A stretch of DNA of 64,000 bases from Rubellimicrobium rubrum. Lineage in GTDB: Bacteria > Pseudomonadota > Alphaproteobacteria > Rhodobacterales > Rhodobacteraceae. Under the pieces are notes generated by a model. It ran no database searches, was not told the origin of the DNA, and was given only the letters and a program-made list of their open reading frames with translations. A program made the position numbers and the translations under genes. Where the stretch lies: the NCBI RefSeq assembly GCF_006152115.1, contig NZ_VDFU01000001.1, positions 186,001 to 250,000 on the forward strand, read 5' to 3'. How positions within the stretch are numbered: the stretch's first letter is position 1; every line of letters begins with the position of its first letter. Positions 36,218-45,099 of this stretch are shown piece after piece.

Positions 36218-38392
36218 TCAGCCCGCGATCTTCCGTTCGGCCCGCCGACGGTGCAGCACCGGTTCGGTATAGCCCGAGGGCTGGATGCGTCCTTTGAAGA
36301 CAAGGTCGCAGGCGGCCTGGAAGGCCACCGAGTCGAAGTTGGGCGCCATGGGCCGGTACATCGGATCATTCGCGTTCTGCCGGTCCACCACCGCCGCCAT
36401 CCGGCGCATCGCAGCCATGACGCGCGGCTCGTCCACGACCTCATGATGGAGCCAGTTGGCCAGCGCTTGCGAGGAGATGCGAAGCGTCGCCCGGTCCTCC
36501 ATCAAGCCGACGTCGTGGATATCGGGCACCTTGGAGCAGCCGATCCCCTGATCGACCCAGCGCACGACATAGCCGAGGATGCTCTGGACGTTGTTCTCGA
36601 CTTCGGCGGTCACCTCGTCCTCGGACAGGTTCCGCCCGCTCAGGACCGGGATGGTAAGCAGTTCGCGCAGAGTGCCTCGTGCCCCAGCGGATGCGATCTC
36701 GTCCTGCCGGGCGGCGACATCGACCAGATGGTAATGCGTGGCGTGCAGCGTGGCCGCCGTGGGCGACGGCACCCAGGCGCAGTTCGCCCCGGCCTTGGGA
36801 TGCGCGATCTTGTCCCGCAGCATCGCGGCCATGAGGTCGGGCATCGCCCACATCCCCTTGCCGATCTGCGCCCGTCCCCGTAGCCCGCAGGCCAGCCCGA
36901 TGTCGACGTTCCGCTCCTCGTAGGACCGGATCCAGGGCTGGGCCTTCATGTCCCCCTTGGGGACCATCGGCCCAGCCTCCATGGAGGTGTGGATCTCGTC
37001 GCCCGTGCGATCAAGGAAACCCGTGTTGATGAAAGCCACCCGTTCGCGCGCGGCGCGGATGCATTCCCTGAGGTTGGCGGAGGTGCGCCGTTCCTCGTCC
37101 ATGATGCCGATCTTGACGGTCAAACGCGGCAGGCCCAGCGCGGCCTCCACCCGGTCGAAGATCTCGCAAGCGAAAGCCACTTCCTCGGGGCCGTGCATCT
37201 TGGGCTTCACGACATAGACCGAGTTCGTGACGGTATTGCGCGGCCCGCCCTCGCGACGCAGGTCGTGCATCGCGCAAAGCACCGTGACCATCGCGTCCAT
37301 GAGCCCCTCATGGGCCTCGGCGCCGTCGCGATCCAGGATCGCGGGATTGGTCATCAGGTGGCCTACGTTCCGGATCAGCAGTAGCGACCGCCCTTTGATG
37401 GGCAAGCGCTGGCCGTCGATGCCTGTGTATTCGACGTCGGGGTTCATGCGCCGGGTGACAGTCTGCCCACCCTTCTCGAACGTCTCCTGTAGGTCGCCGC
37501 GCATGAGGCCCAGCCAGTTGCCGTAAGCCTGCACCTTGTCGGCGGCATCCACGCAGGCGACCGAGTCCTCGCAGTCCATGATGGTGGACAACGCGGCCTC
37601 GAGCCAGACATCCGACAGCCCGGCCGGGTCAGCGCTGCCAATGGGGGTGGAGCGGTCCACGCGAAGCTCGATCAAAAGCCCGTTCACGCGTAGGAGGATC
37701 TGCCATTCGGCCCCGTCGAGCCCCTTCCAGCCCACGAACTGATCCGGATCGGCCAGCATGACCCTCCGCCGCTCCGCGCCGTCACCCGCCACCTCGATCG
37801 AAAGGGCTTCCTGCTCCACTGCGATGCGGCGCACGTCCCGCCAGGAGGCACCGGCGAGCGGTGCCACCCGATCCAGGTGATCCTTGGCCCAAGCCACCAC
37901 GCGCGCGCCGCGCGCTTCGTCATAAGGGCCTTTGGGCGGCAGGTCACCCAGCGCGTCTGTCCCGTAGAGCGCATCATAAAGCGAGCCCCAACGCGCATTC
38001 GCAGCGTTCAGCGCAAAGCGGGCGTTCGTCACCGGTACGACAAGTTGCGGGCCGGCGACCTGCGCGATCTCGGGGTCGGTGGGGGGCGTCTCGATGACGA
38101 AGTCGGGTCCTTCGGGCACGAGGTAGTCAATCTCGCGCAGGAAGGTTTCGTAGTCCTCGGGGTCGTGCTCGGCACCGCCTTGCGCGATGTGCCAGTCGTC
38201 GATCTGACTTTGAAATTGGTCGCGCCGGGCCAGCAAAGCGCGGTTGCGCGGGCCCAGGTCGTGAACCAAGGCCGAAAGCCCCGCCCAGAAGTCCTCGGCC
38301 GCCACGCCGGTGCCGGGGATCGCGCGATCTTCGATGAACTGCGCCAGCGCCTCGTCAACCCGCAGACCGGACCGTTCTACCCGCTGTTGCAT
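36218..38392 (-). CDS. glcB: Malate synthase G
   Basis: Malate synthase G condenses glyoxylate with acetyl-CoA to malate. The 724-residue length equals that of the E. coli enzyme. Marks include [20 protein letters not shown]-like sequence in the middle, the catalytic region [40 protein letters not shown], and [19 protein letters not shown] near the C-terminus. The ATG at 38392 gives the family N-terminus; an open frame running 66 codons further overlaps the ArsR promoter region. No glycolate oxidase genes are adjacent. Confidence 0.95.
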   Translation of the reverse strand: MQQRVERSGLRVDEALAQFIEDRAIPGTGVAAEDFWAGLSALVHDLGPRNRALLARRDQFQSQIDDWHIAQGGAEHDPEDYETFLREIDYLVPEGPDFVIETPPTDPEIAQVAGPQLVVPVTNARFALNAANARWGSLYDALYGTDALGDLPPKGPYDEARGARVVAWAKDHLDRVAPLAGASWRDVRRIAVEQEALSIEVAGDGAERRRVMLADPDQFVGWKGLDGAEWQILLRVNGLLIELRVDRSTPIGSADPAGLSDVWLEAALSTIMDCEDSVACVDAADKVQAYGNWLGLMRGDLQETFEKGGQTVTRRMNPDVEYTGIDGQRLPIKGRSLLLIRNVGHLMTNPAILDRDGAEAHEGLMDAMVTVLCAMHDLRREGGPRNTVTNSVYVVKPKMHGPEEVAFACEIFDRVEAALGLPRLTVKIGIMDEERRTSANLRECIRAARERVAFINTGFLDRTGDEIHTSMEAGPMVPKGDMKAQPWIRSYEERNVDIGLACGLRGRAQIGKGMWAMPDLMAAMLRDKIAHPKAGANCAWVPSPTAATLHATHYHLVDVAARQDEIASAGARGTLRELLTIPVLSGRNLSEDEVTAEVENNVQSILGYVVRWVDQGIGCSKVPDIHDVGLMEDRATLRISSQALANWLHHEVVDEPRVMAAMRRMAAVVDRQNANDPMYRPMAPNFDSVAFQAACDLVFKGRIQPSGYTEPVLHRRRAERKIAG

Positions 38393-38465
38393 CCGTGCCC
38401 CCAAGCCTTGCTTCCGCGTGAAGGCGTAGAGCAGGATTCCGCCGCAGGCAACCACGGGCCCTATA

Positions 38466-38482
38466 GTTAGTCGTATTGCTAA
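38466..38482. promoter_or_regulatory. ArsR-type operator copy 1
   Basis: The sequence GTTAG-N8-CTAA lies nine bases upstream of the -35 element of the ArsR gene. Reversed, its 17 bases match the second copy at 38518-38534 with one mismatch. It is also within 75-90 bases of the glcB start, so glcB might be affected. Confidence 0.6.
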
Positions 38483-38490
38483 GTTTCCAC

Positions 38491-38519
38491 TTGACAGAAT
38501 CGGCCCACCGACTTTAGTT
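38491..38519 (+). promoter_or_regulatory. Promoter of the ArsR-AHSA1 operon
   Basis: A perfect -35 TTGACA (38491-38496) is followed after 17 bases by TTAGTT (38514-38519). Initiation six or seven bases later falls on the A of the ArsR start codon, implying a leaderless mRNA. Confidence 0.65.
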
Positions 38520-38534
38520 AGCAATATGACTAAC
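38517..38534. promoter_or_regulatory. ArsR-type operator copy 2, over the start codon
   Basis: GTTAG-N8-CTAAC is a palindrome that overlaps the -10 element and the first three codons of the ArsR gene. Its centre is about 51 bases from that of copy 1, close to five helical turns. Confidence 0.65.
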
Positions 38535-38870
38535 AATTCGGAGCTCGACGCCCTGTTCCAGTCGCTGGCCGATCCGACGCGGCGCGCCATCCTGGCCCGC
38601 CTCGCTCATGGTTCGGCCAGCGTGACCGACCTTTTCGCGCCGTTCGACATGGCTCTCCCGTCCTTCCTCCAGCACCTCCGCAAGCTGGAGGACGGGGGCC
38701 TGATCGAGACGACAAAGCAGGGCCGCGTGCGGACCTGCACGCTCCGGGTCGGTGCCCTCGCCCCTGCCCGCGGCTGGATGGAGGAGCAGCGCCTCCTTTG
38801 GGAAGGCCGGCACGACCGGCTCGAAGACTACCTCGCCACCCTTTTGCAAGGACCCGACACCGATGGCTGA
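38526..38870 (+). CDS. ArsR-family transcriptional regulator
   Basis: The 114-residue winged-helix repressor has [19 protein letters not shown] and the recognition region [29 protein letters not shown]. It has no CXC metal site, fitting the non-metal subgroup that accompanies AHSA1/SRPBCC proteins. The ATG at 38526 matches the family N-terminus but has no ribosome site and coincides with the predicted transcript start. It overlaps the next gene by eight bases. Two matching palindromes around its promoter suggest autorepression. Confidence 0.9.
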   Translation: MTNNSELDALFQSLADPTRRAILARLAHGSASVTDLFAPFDMALPSFLQHLRKLEDGGLIETTKQGRVRTCTLRVGALAPARGWMEEQRLLWEGRHDRLEDYLATLLQGPDTDG

Positions 38871-39315
38871 CCTGACCCTGAACCGCATCTTCAAGGCTCC
38901 TCGCTCCAAGGTATGGGAGTGCTGGACCAATGCCGAGCACCTCAAGAAGTGGTTCGTTCCCCCGCCCGCCGAGTTGCCCGAGGCCATTATCGAGCCCCAC
39001 ACGGGCGGGCGCTTCTACACGGTGATCCGCTACCAGGGGCAGGACATGCCCGGTGACGGTGTGATCCTCGAAGCGGTCCCGAACGAGCGGCTGGTCTTCA
39101 CCAATATCCTGGCGCCCGGCTGGAAGCCCGCGACCAACGTGGACCTGCCTTTCACTGCCACCATCGAGTTCTTCGACCACCCCGAAGGGACCGAGTACCG
39201 CGTCACCGCACGTCACCCCGACGAGGAGACCGCCCGCAAGCACGAGGAGATGGGCTTCTCGCAGGGATGGGGCACCGCCGCCGACCAGCTCGGCCGCCTT
39301 GCAGAGTCGCTCTGA
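38863..39315 (+). CDS. SRPBCC/AHSA1-domain protein
   Basis: The 150-residue protein has the AHSA1 ligand-binding fold: LNRIFKAPRSKVWECWTNAEHLKKWFVPPP at the N-terminus, PHTGGRFYTVIRYQGQ, and a C-terminal helix with MGFSQGWGTAADQLGRLAESL. Such proteins beside ArsR regulators may bind small hydrophobic ligands; the ligand is unknown. The start overlaps the ArsR stop, and the stop shares a base with the next start (TGATG). Confidence 0.9.
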   Translation: MADLTLNRIFKAPRSKVWECWTNAEHLKKWFVPPPAELPEAIIEPHTGGRFYTVIRYQGQDMPGDGVILEAVPNERLVFTNILAPGWKPATNVDLPFTATIEFFDHPEGTEYRVTARHPDEETARKHEEMGFSQGWGTAADQLGRLAESL

Positions 39316-39779
39316 TGGACACCGCGACCCTGCCCGACGACCGCGTTCTGACGATCACGCGCTGGTTCCGTGCAAGCCCGGCCCAGGTCTATGCTGCCTG
39401 GACCGACCCCGAAGCCCTGCCCCGCTGGTTCGGCCCGAACGGTTATAGCTGCGAGGCCCACGCCAAGGATCTGCGGGTGGGCGGCGAATAGCGCCTTACG
39501 ATGCGCGGCGAGGGGATGCAGTTCGCCAATCGCCACCGCTGGACCGAGCTGTCGCCCCCCGGCGACGGGGCCGGGCGCATCGCCTTCCTCATGGATGGCC
39601 TCGACGGCAGCCCGCCCAAAGCGGTCACCGTGACGCTCACGTCCGAAGGCTTGGGCACCCGGCTTCGGCAGGTAATGGTGTTTCCGACTGCCGCCGAGGT
39701 CGCCGTGGCCCGGTCCCACGACGCCGAGGCAAAGGGCCTGCAAACCCTGGGCAAGCTTGCCGCTAGCTTGGGCGAGTGA
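39315..39779 (+). pseudogene. Second SRPBCC/AHSA1 gene interrupted by an amber codon
   Basis: The frame encodes RWFRASPAQVYAAWTDPEALPRWFGP up to GGE, then TAG at 39489-39491, and continues in the same frame with RLTMRGEG and a normal C-terminal helix to 39779. Family members have Trp at this position (G-E/R-W-R), so a single TGG to TAG change explains the stop. Without it the protein would be 154 residues. It could be a recent pseudogene, a sequencing error or a suppressed stop. The downstream half shows no other damage. Confidence 0.85.
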
Positions 39780-39924
39780 CCCTGCGCCGCTCGCCCCGGC
39801 ACCGGTCCGAGCAGTAGACCACTTCGTCCCAGACCTTGGCCCAAGCCTTGCGCCAGGTGAAGGGACGCCCACAGACCGGGCAGGTCTTGGTGGGCAGATC
39901 CGCCTTTTGGCGCATCTTCGGCAT
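39763..39924 (-). CDS. DUF2256 small zinc-ribbon-like protein
   Basis: This 53-residue gene was found by reading the minus strand. It has KTCPVCGRPFTWRKAWAKVWDEVVYCSDRCR, the DUF2256 signature, with two Cys pairs likely to bind zinc. GGAGGAG lies four bases before the ATG. Its 3' end overlaps the convergent SRPBCC pseudogene by 17 bases. A perfect 38-base palindrome lies directly upstream. Function is unknown. Confidence 0.85.
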   Translation of the reverse strand: MPKMRQKADLPTKTCPVCGRPFTWRKAWAKVWDEVVYCSDRCRGERRRVTRPS

Positions 39925-39936
39925 CCGGCTCCTCCA

Positions 39937-39974
39937 TGCGATAAGGGGCGGCCCCGGGGCCGCCCCTTATCGCA
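39937..39974. terminator. Perfect 38-base palindrome, likely terminator
   Basis: Nineteen bases (TGCGATAAGGGGCGGCCCC) are exactly mirrored, centred at 39955/39956. It follows the minus-strand gene ending at 40001 and ends 13 bases before the DUF2256 start, so it may also regulate that gene. Confidence 0.65.
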
Positions 39975-40000
39975 CTAACGGTTCCAAGTCCCGGGGGACA

Positions 40001-40438
40001 TCACTCGTTCTGCGAACCGCCCTGTTCAGGGGATGCCGCGTCGGATTCGTCCGTCACGGGGTTCAGGGGCTCGGCGGACTGGCTTTCGCCCGGATCGGTG
40101 TCGGGCGGGCTGCCGGTGCCGACCTGCGGAGCCGTGACCGTTTCAGGCGCGACCGTCACGGCATTGGGATCGGCGGCCTGAGTCGTCCCGGCGTCGGCGT
40201 CGTCCTCGGCGATGTCGTTGGCGCTCGGACCGGCGGTCGCCTCGTTCGTGGGCGTGACCTCGCCCGTTGCGTCGTTCACCTGCGCCTCGGCCCCCTCGGG
40301 ATCTCCGCCCCGGCCAAAGGCCCAAAACGACAGCAGACCCAGCAGGATCAGGGCGAAGATCACCACGGCGAACATCCCCTGAAGGGGCCCGCGGTGATGC
40401 TTGGATTGCCGTTCGAGGTCGCCGTCGGGTGCGGACAT
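40001..40438 (-). CDS. Single-pass membrane protein with acidic disordered tail
   Basis: The 145-residue protein has a polar N-terminus of about 20 residues, one membrane segment (about 22-42, GMFAVVIFALILLGLLSFWAF) and a long acidic tail rich in Asp, Glu, Thr, Pro and Ala, probably periplasmic. I do not recognise a family. It carries a near-consensus EcfG promoter upstream, suggesting induction by general stress. CAGGAG lies before the ATG. Confidence 0.7.
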   Translation of the reverse strand: MSAPDGDLERQSKHHRGPLQGMFAVVIFALILLGLLSFWAFGRGGDPEGAEAQVNDATGEVTPTNEATAGPSANDIAEDDADAGTTQAADPNAVTVAPETVTAPQVGTGSPPDTDPGESQSAEPLNPVTDESDAASPEQGGSQNE

Positions 40439-40488
40439 GATTAAGCTCCTGCTTCGCGCCCGCCTTGCGGGCCGGTTTCAAGGCTCCT

Positions 40489-40514
40489 AACGTCCGAGCC
40501 CTCGGATTTGTTCA
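40489..40514 (-). promoter_or_regulatory. Near-consensus EcfG promoter
   Basis: On the minus strand TGAAC is followed after 17 bases by CGTT. The EcfG consensus is GGAAC-N16/17-CGTT, so there is one mismatch. Transcription would begin about 45 bases before the membrane protein gene. Confidence 0.6.
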
Positions 40515-40537
40515 CCCGCAGCCAGAGGGAGCGCAGC

Positions 40538-43090
40538 ATGGCCGACGGCGCCACGGACCCCCGCACGATCTATCTGAAGGACTACACGCCCTTCCCCTGG
40601 GTCATCGACGGGGTGGACCTGACCTTTGCCCTAGCCCCTCGGGGTACGCGCGTGACCTCGCGCATCCGCTTCCGCCCCGACCCGGACGCTCCGCCCGGTC
40701 CGTTCTTCCTCCACGGCGAGGATCTGCGCCTGATCGAGGCCCGGATCGACGGCCAGCCGGTGACGCCCACTGTCACGCCCGAAGGATTGACCTGCGACGT
40801 CCCCACAGGCCCTTTCACCTGGGAGGCCGTAGTCGAGAACGACCCCGAGCTGAACACCCGGCTCGAAGGGCTTTATCTCTCCAAGGGCATGTACTGCACC
40901 CAGTGCGAGGCCGAGGGCTTCCGCCGGATCACCTACTACCCCGACCGACCCGACGTGATGGCTGTCTTCACGGTCCGGATCGAGAGCGACCTGCCCGTGC
41001 TCCTGTCGAACGGCAATCCGGAAGAGTCCGGCCCCGGCTTCGCCACCTGGCACGACCCCTGGCCCAAGCCCGCCTACCTGTTCGCGCTGGTCGCAGGCGA
41101 CCTCGTGGCGTTGCACGACAGCTTCACCACCCGCTCGGGCCGCCACGTGGACCTCGGCCTCTGGGTGCGGCCCGGCGACGAAGGCAAGTGCGCCTGGGGC
41201 ATGGAATCGCTCAAGGCCTCCATGCGCTGGGACGAGGAGGCTTATGGGCGGGAATACGACCTCGATGTCTTCAACATCGTGGCCGTCGACGACTTCAACA
41301 TGGGGGCCATGGAGAACAAGGGCCTCAACATCTTCAACTCCTCGGCCATCCTGGCCTCGCCCGACACCGCGACCGATGCGGACTACGAGAGGGTGGAGCG
41401 CATCGTTGCCCACGAATACTTCCACAATTGGACCGGCAACCGGATCACCTGCCGCGACTGGTTCCAGTTGTCGCTCAAGGAAGGGCTCACGGTCTTCCGC
41501 GACCAACAGTTCACCGGTGACATGCGCGGCCACGGGGTCAAGCGCATCGGGGACGCGGTCCTCCTGCGCGGGCGCCAGTTCCGCGAGGACAACGGCCCCC
41601 TCGCCCACCCCGTGCGGCCCGAAAGCTTCGTCGAGATCAACAATTTTTACACAGTAACGATCTACGAGAAGGGCGCCGAAGTCATCGGGATGCTCAAGCG
41701 CCTCGTGGGCGACGACGGCTACCGGCGCGCGCTCGACCTTTACTTCGACCGCCACGATGGCCAGGCCGCAACGGTCGAGGACTGGCTCAAGGTCTTCGAG
41801 GACGCTACCGGGCGGGATCTTGCGCAGTTCAAGCTCTGGTACTCCCAGGCGGGCACCCCGCGCGTGAAGGTCGAGGAATCGTGGGAAGACGGGCGCTACC
41901 GGCTGGACATGACTCAGACGATCCCGCCCACCCCCGGTCAGCCTGACAAGCAGCCGATGGTAATTCCGGTCGCCTTGGGCCTCCTCAACCCCAACGGCGA
42001 CGAGGTCCTGCCCACCACGGTGCTGGAGCTGACGGGGGGGCAGCAGAGCTTCACCTTCGACAACCTGTCCGCCCGCCCTGTCCCGTCGATCCTGCGGGGC
42101 TTCTCGGCGCCCGTCATCCTCGAACGCGACGCCCCCGAAGGCGAGGCGGCCTTCCTGCTCGCCCACGACACCGACCAGTTCAACCGCTGGGAGGCCGCGC
42201 AGACGCTGGCCCGCCGCGCGATCCGAGCCCGGCTTGACGGGCAGGCCATCGACGCGAGCTGGGTTCCGTCCCTCGCGGCGGCGCTGCGGGACGACGCGCT
42301 CGCGCCCGCCGACCGGGCGGCGCTGCTGGGTCTCCCGTCCGAGGAGGAGACCGCCCAAGCCCTCTGGGACGACAAGCGCATCCCCGACCCGACCGCGATC
42401 CACCATGCCCACGAGGCCGTGAGGGACCACCTCGCCCAAGGTCTTCGCGACCTCTTGCCGCAACTCCATGATGGTGGCCGCATGCCCGGCCCCTATTCGC
42501 CCGACGCGAAATCGGTGGGGCGCAGGTCGCTCGGCAATGCGGCCCTGCGCCTCCTGTCGCGCACCGATGATGGCGTCCGGGCGGCGGCCCAGTTCGCCGA
42601 GGCCGCAGACATGACCCAGAGCGTGGCCGCCCTAGGTGCGCTGCTGGCCGTTGGACGCGGCGAGGAGCAGTTGCGGGCCTTCCACGACCGCTGGGCGCAG
42701 GACCGCCTTGTCCTCGACAAGTGGTTCTCGCTCCAGGTCGGGCTTGCCCGGCCCGAGGCGGCAGTGGCGCTGGCCCAACGCCTGACGCAGCACCCGGATT
42801 TCGACTGGAAGAACCCGAACCGCTTCCGCGCGGTGCTGGGGGCGCTCGCCTCCAACCCCGCCGGGTTCCATGATGCGTCGGGAGCGGGCTACCGGCTGTT
42901 GGCCGACTGGCTCATCCGGCTTGACGGCGCGAACCCATTGTCCGCCGCTCGCATGTCCACGGCCTTTGACAGCTGGCGCCGGCTCGATGTGGACAGGCAG
43001 GCGCTGATCCAGTCGGAGCTTGGCCGGATCCAGGCGGCTCCCGGACTATCACGAGACCTGTCCGAGATGGTCGGGCGCATGATCGGCTAG
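40538..43090 (+). CDS. pepN: Aminopeptidase N
   Basis: This M1 zinc aminopeptidase removes N-terminal residues from peptides in the cytoplasm. The 850-residue protein has the substrate-binding GAMENKGLN near residue 256 and the zinc site HEYFHNWTGNR starting at His292, with the third ligand Glu downstream in LKEGLTVFRDQ. Length is typical of the E. coli-like form. The ATG at 40538 follows GAGGGAGC; a further ATG ten codons upstream is weaker. A hairpin terminator follows. Confidence 0.96.
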   Translation: MADGATDPRTIYLKDYTPFPWVIDGVDLTFALAPRGTRVTSRIRFRPDPDAPPGPFFLHGEDLRLIEARIDGQPVTPTVTPEGLTCDVPTGPFTWEAVVENDPELNTRLEGLYLSKGMYCTQCEAEGFRRITYYPDRPDVMAVFTVRIESDLPVLLSNGNPEESGPGFATWHDPWPKPAYLFALVAGDLVALHDSFTTRSGRHVDLGLWVRPGDEGKCAWGMESLKASMRWDEEAYGREYDLDVFNIVAVDDFNMGAMENKGLNIFNSSAILASPDTATDADYERVERIVAHEYFHNWTGNRITCRDWFQLSLKEGLTVFRDQQFTGDMRGHGVKRIGDAVLLRGRQFREDNGPLAHPVRPESFVEINNFYTVTIYEKGAEVIGMLKRLVGDDGYRRALDLYFDRHDGQAATVEDWLKVFEDATGRDLAQFKLWYSQAGTPRVKVEESWEDGRYRLDMTQTIPPTPGQPDKQPMVIPVALGLLNPNGDEVLPTTVLELTGGQQSFTFDNLSARPVPSILRGFSAPVILERDAPEGEAAFLLAHDTDQFNRWEAAQTLARRAIRARLDGQAIDASWVPSLAAALRDDALAPADRAALLGLPSEEETAQALWDDKRIPDPTAIHHAHEAVRDHLAQGLRDLLPQLHDGGRMPGPYSPDAKSVGRRSLGNAALRLLSRTDDGVRAAAQFAEAADMTQSVAALGALLAVGRGEEQLRAFHDRWAQDRLVLDKWFSLQVGLARPEAAVALAQRLTQHPDFDWKNPNRFRAVLGALASNPAGFHDASGAGYRLLADWLIRLDGANPLSAARMSTAFDSWRRLDVDRQALIQSELGRIQAAPGLSRDLSEMVGRMIG

Positions 43091-43104
43091 GCATGGCCGG
43101 GCCC

Positions 43105-43131
43105 ACCCCTGCCCGTTTTCCGGGCGGGGGT
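43105..43131 (+). terminator. Hairpin terminator of pepN
   Basis: Eleven bases (ACCCCTGCCCG) pair with CGGGCGGGGGT, one G-T wobble, across a TTTTC loop. It begins 15 bases after the stop. Confidence 0.6.
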
Positions 43132-43185
43132 TGCCGAAGCTGCCTCCAAGCAATACCTCTGGCATCACAGATACGTGGGCCGACC

Positions 43186-43223
43186 CTGTCACGGGTGAGC
43201 CAACTACCATCACTCGGTGACAG
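43186..43223 (+). promoter_or_regulatory. Inverted repeat just before the acyltransferase start
   Basis: CTGTCAC (43186-43192) pairs with GTGACAG (43217-43223), with an inner GTGA/TCAC pair. It ends three bases before the ATG and covers the place where a ribosome site would be. Confidence 0.4.
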
Positions 43224-43226
43224 AGA

Positions 43227-44087
43227 ATGAGAGACCGAATCGACCCCCTCATAGAGGAACGCGCGCCGTGGCTGGCCAATGGCAGCCCCCTGGCGAAGCC
43301 TGCGCGCTATCTCCTCGACAAGACGCTGTCCTACGAACGGACCGTGTCCCTTGGTGAGTCGTTCGAGAAGAGATCCACCGCCGAACTGATGGGCGAGCTT
43401 GGTCGCATGCTCGCACGCGAGGTGACGGTTACCGGCCTCCACAACATCCCGCGGCACGGCCCTGCCATGATCGTGGCCAACCACCCCACGGGCATTGCGG
43501 ACGGAATCGTGCTCTGGCACCTGCTCGCGCCCCTGCGGCCCGACCTCTACTTCTATGCCAACCGCGACATCCTTCGCGTGCTGCCGCAGATGGAGGATTC
43601 CATCGCCCCGGTCGAATGGCGACAGGAGAAGCGCTCCCACGCCAAGACCCGCGAAACCATGGCCTACACCAAGAAGGCCGTGGAGGACGGGCGGCTCGGC
43701 GTGATCTTCCCCTCGGGCCGCCTCGCCAAACGCGAGGGGCTGCGGCTGCATGAACGGCCCTGGATGGCGTCGGCGGCGATGCTGGCCCGCAAGTTCGAGC
43801 TTCCGGTCATCCCCGTGAACATCCGGGCCCGCAACTCGGTGTTGTTCTACCTGTTTGACCTAATCCACCCGACCTTGCGGGACATCACCCTGTTCCACGA
43901 GATGCTGAACAAGGCCAAGCAGCCCTATGTCGTGACCGTGGGCGAGGAGATCAGCCCCGCCTCGCTCCCCGCCTCCTCTGAGGAGGGGATCGAGATGCTG
44001 CGCCGGGCGACGCTGGCCCTGGGCGGCCGCGAGGATCAGACGGTGAGCATGTTGTCCGTCACCCGCAAGCCCGCTCTCCGGTTCTGA
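43227..44087 (+). CDS. PlsC-like acyltransferase
   Basis: The 286-residue protein has a 1-acylglycerol-3-phosphate acyltransferase-type domain. The catalytic motif appears as NHPTGIADG, where the usual spacing is HX4D, and the acceptor-binding motif as FPSGRLAKREG. The N-terminal region (about 1-65) is mostly polar and not found in standard PlsC. It therefore belongs to the wider PlsC superfamily and may use another acceptor lipid. It follows pepN but has its own inverted repeat upstream and a terminator downstream. Confidence 0.82.
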   Translation: MRDRIDPLIEERAPWLANGSPLAKPARYLLDKTLSYERTVSLGESFEKRSTAELMGELGRMLAREVTVTGLHNIPRHGPAMIVANHPTGIADGIVLWHLLAPLRPDLYFYANRDILRVLPQMEDSIAPVEWRQEKRSHAKTRETMAYTKKAVEDGRLGVIFPSGRLAKREGLRLHERPWMASAAMLARKFELPVIPVNIRARNSVLFYLFDLIHPTLRDITLFHEMLNKAKQPYVVTVGEEISPASLPASSEEGIEMLRRATLALGGREDQTVSMLSVTRKPALRF

Positions 44088-44096
44088 TACGAGAAA

Positions 44097-44117
44097 GGGG
44101 TCCCCTTCAGGGACCCC
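44097..44117 (+). terminator. Hairpin after the acyltransferase gene
   Basis: GGGGTCCC pairs with GGGACCCC across a five-base loop, nine bases after the stop. It lies between convergent genes. Confidence 0.6.
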
Positions 44118-44172
44118 TCCATCGCTCCGTCGTCCCTCTGGCAGCCTTTGATGGCTGCTCGTTCCACGGATT

Positions 44173-45027
44173 TCAGTCGAGCAGCGCCACCTCGAAGGCA
44201 TCCGGCGCCGTCGGGCGCACGGGCGGGATCAGCGACGCCATGACAGCGGTCTGAACCTCGCAGTAGCTTTGGCCTTGCACCCAATCGCGGATCTGGCCTT
44301 GGAGCTTGTCGTTCGACATCGGCCCCCAGTCCGCCGCGATGCCACGGTCCCCCGCCGCCACGACGCCGTCTCGCGCCACCGTGCGCGACATGATCCGGAT
44401 GGCGCATTCGAGATTGGCCTCGCCGTCGTGCAGCTCGGACGCGCTGGTAGCGTCGCAGCCGTAATGCCGCGCTGTCGCCGGAGATATCTGCAGGAGCCCG
44501 TGCCACGCCCCGCCGCCGCCCTGGGCCTGTGGGTTGAAATTGCTCTCGTACCGGGCCAGCGCTGAGACGGTCCCGACCCAGAACGCGGCGCGCAGATGCG
44601 GCGGGTTGCGCTCATAGCCGGGGCACCAGGCGTCGATGTCGGCAGGCACGATGTCGCGAAGGTCGCGGGGCGCCTCTTCGATGGCAGCCATGGCCGACTC
44701 GCTCCAGGCCTCGCCTTGGCTGCGATCGTCCCAGCGAGCCTCAGCGGTGAACACCGGGCGGGGCTCGGGACGCCGTTCCGCGCCGGTCTGCACCGTGATC
44801 TCGACGGGGATGCTCGCCAGCGCACGGGCTCGGGGCCGCTGGGCCGGCTCGACGGTCGGCATCGCCGAGACATCCAGATGAAGGGGCAGCAGGCTTTCGG
44901 ACATGAAGGCTGCTGACCGCAGGTGCGGATCCATCGGGGCCAGCGGCTCGGCAGAAGCCGCCAGCCCCGCGATCACGGCAAAGGCCCCCCCCAGGGTCCA
45001 ACGTGCCACGTGCAGCGAACTCACCAT
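44173..45027 (-). CDS. Exported lytic-transglycosylase-like protein, paralog A
   Basis: The 284-residue protein has a signal peptide (to about residue 27, GLAASA) and a variable region of about 100 residues. The C-terminal SLT-type domain shows ALARYESNFNP with the candidate catalytic Glu, GGGGAWHGLLQISPATARHYGC and a Cys-containing core. Such enzymes cleave peptidoglycan. It is immediately downstream of paralog B, with which it shares most of the C-terminal domain. The ATG at 45027 follows CGGGAG. Confidence 0.8.
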   Translation of the reverse strand: MVSSLHVARWTLGGAFAVIAGLAASAEPLAPMDPHLRSAAFMSESLLPLHLDVSAMPTVEPAQRPRARALASIPVEITVQTGAERRPEPRPVFTAEARWDDRSQGEAWSESAMAAIEEAPRDLRDIVPADIDAWCPGYERNPPHLRAAFWVGTVSALARYESNFNPQAQGGGGAWHGLLQISPATARHYGCDATSASELHDGEANLECAIRIMSRTVARDGVVAAGDRGIAADWGPMSNDKLQGQIRDWVQGQSYCEVQTAVMASLIPPVRPTAPDAFEVALLD

Positions 45028-45099
45028 GACAGGGGTCTCCCGATTCGCCAAACCGATAATCCCGGTTCTATTTCAATCACTTGGACGCCAAGCCTCACC

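Noticed and set aside
40631-42469. 612-codon frame antisense to pepN
   Set aside because: pepN carries GAMEN and HEXXH motifs in the plus frame; the antisense frame mirrors its codon pattern only.
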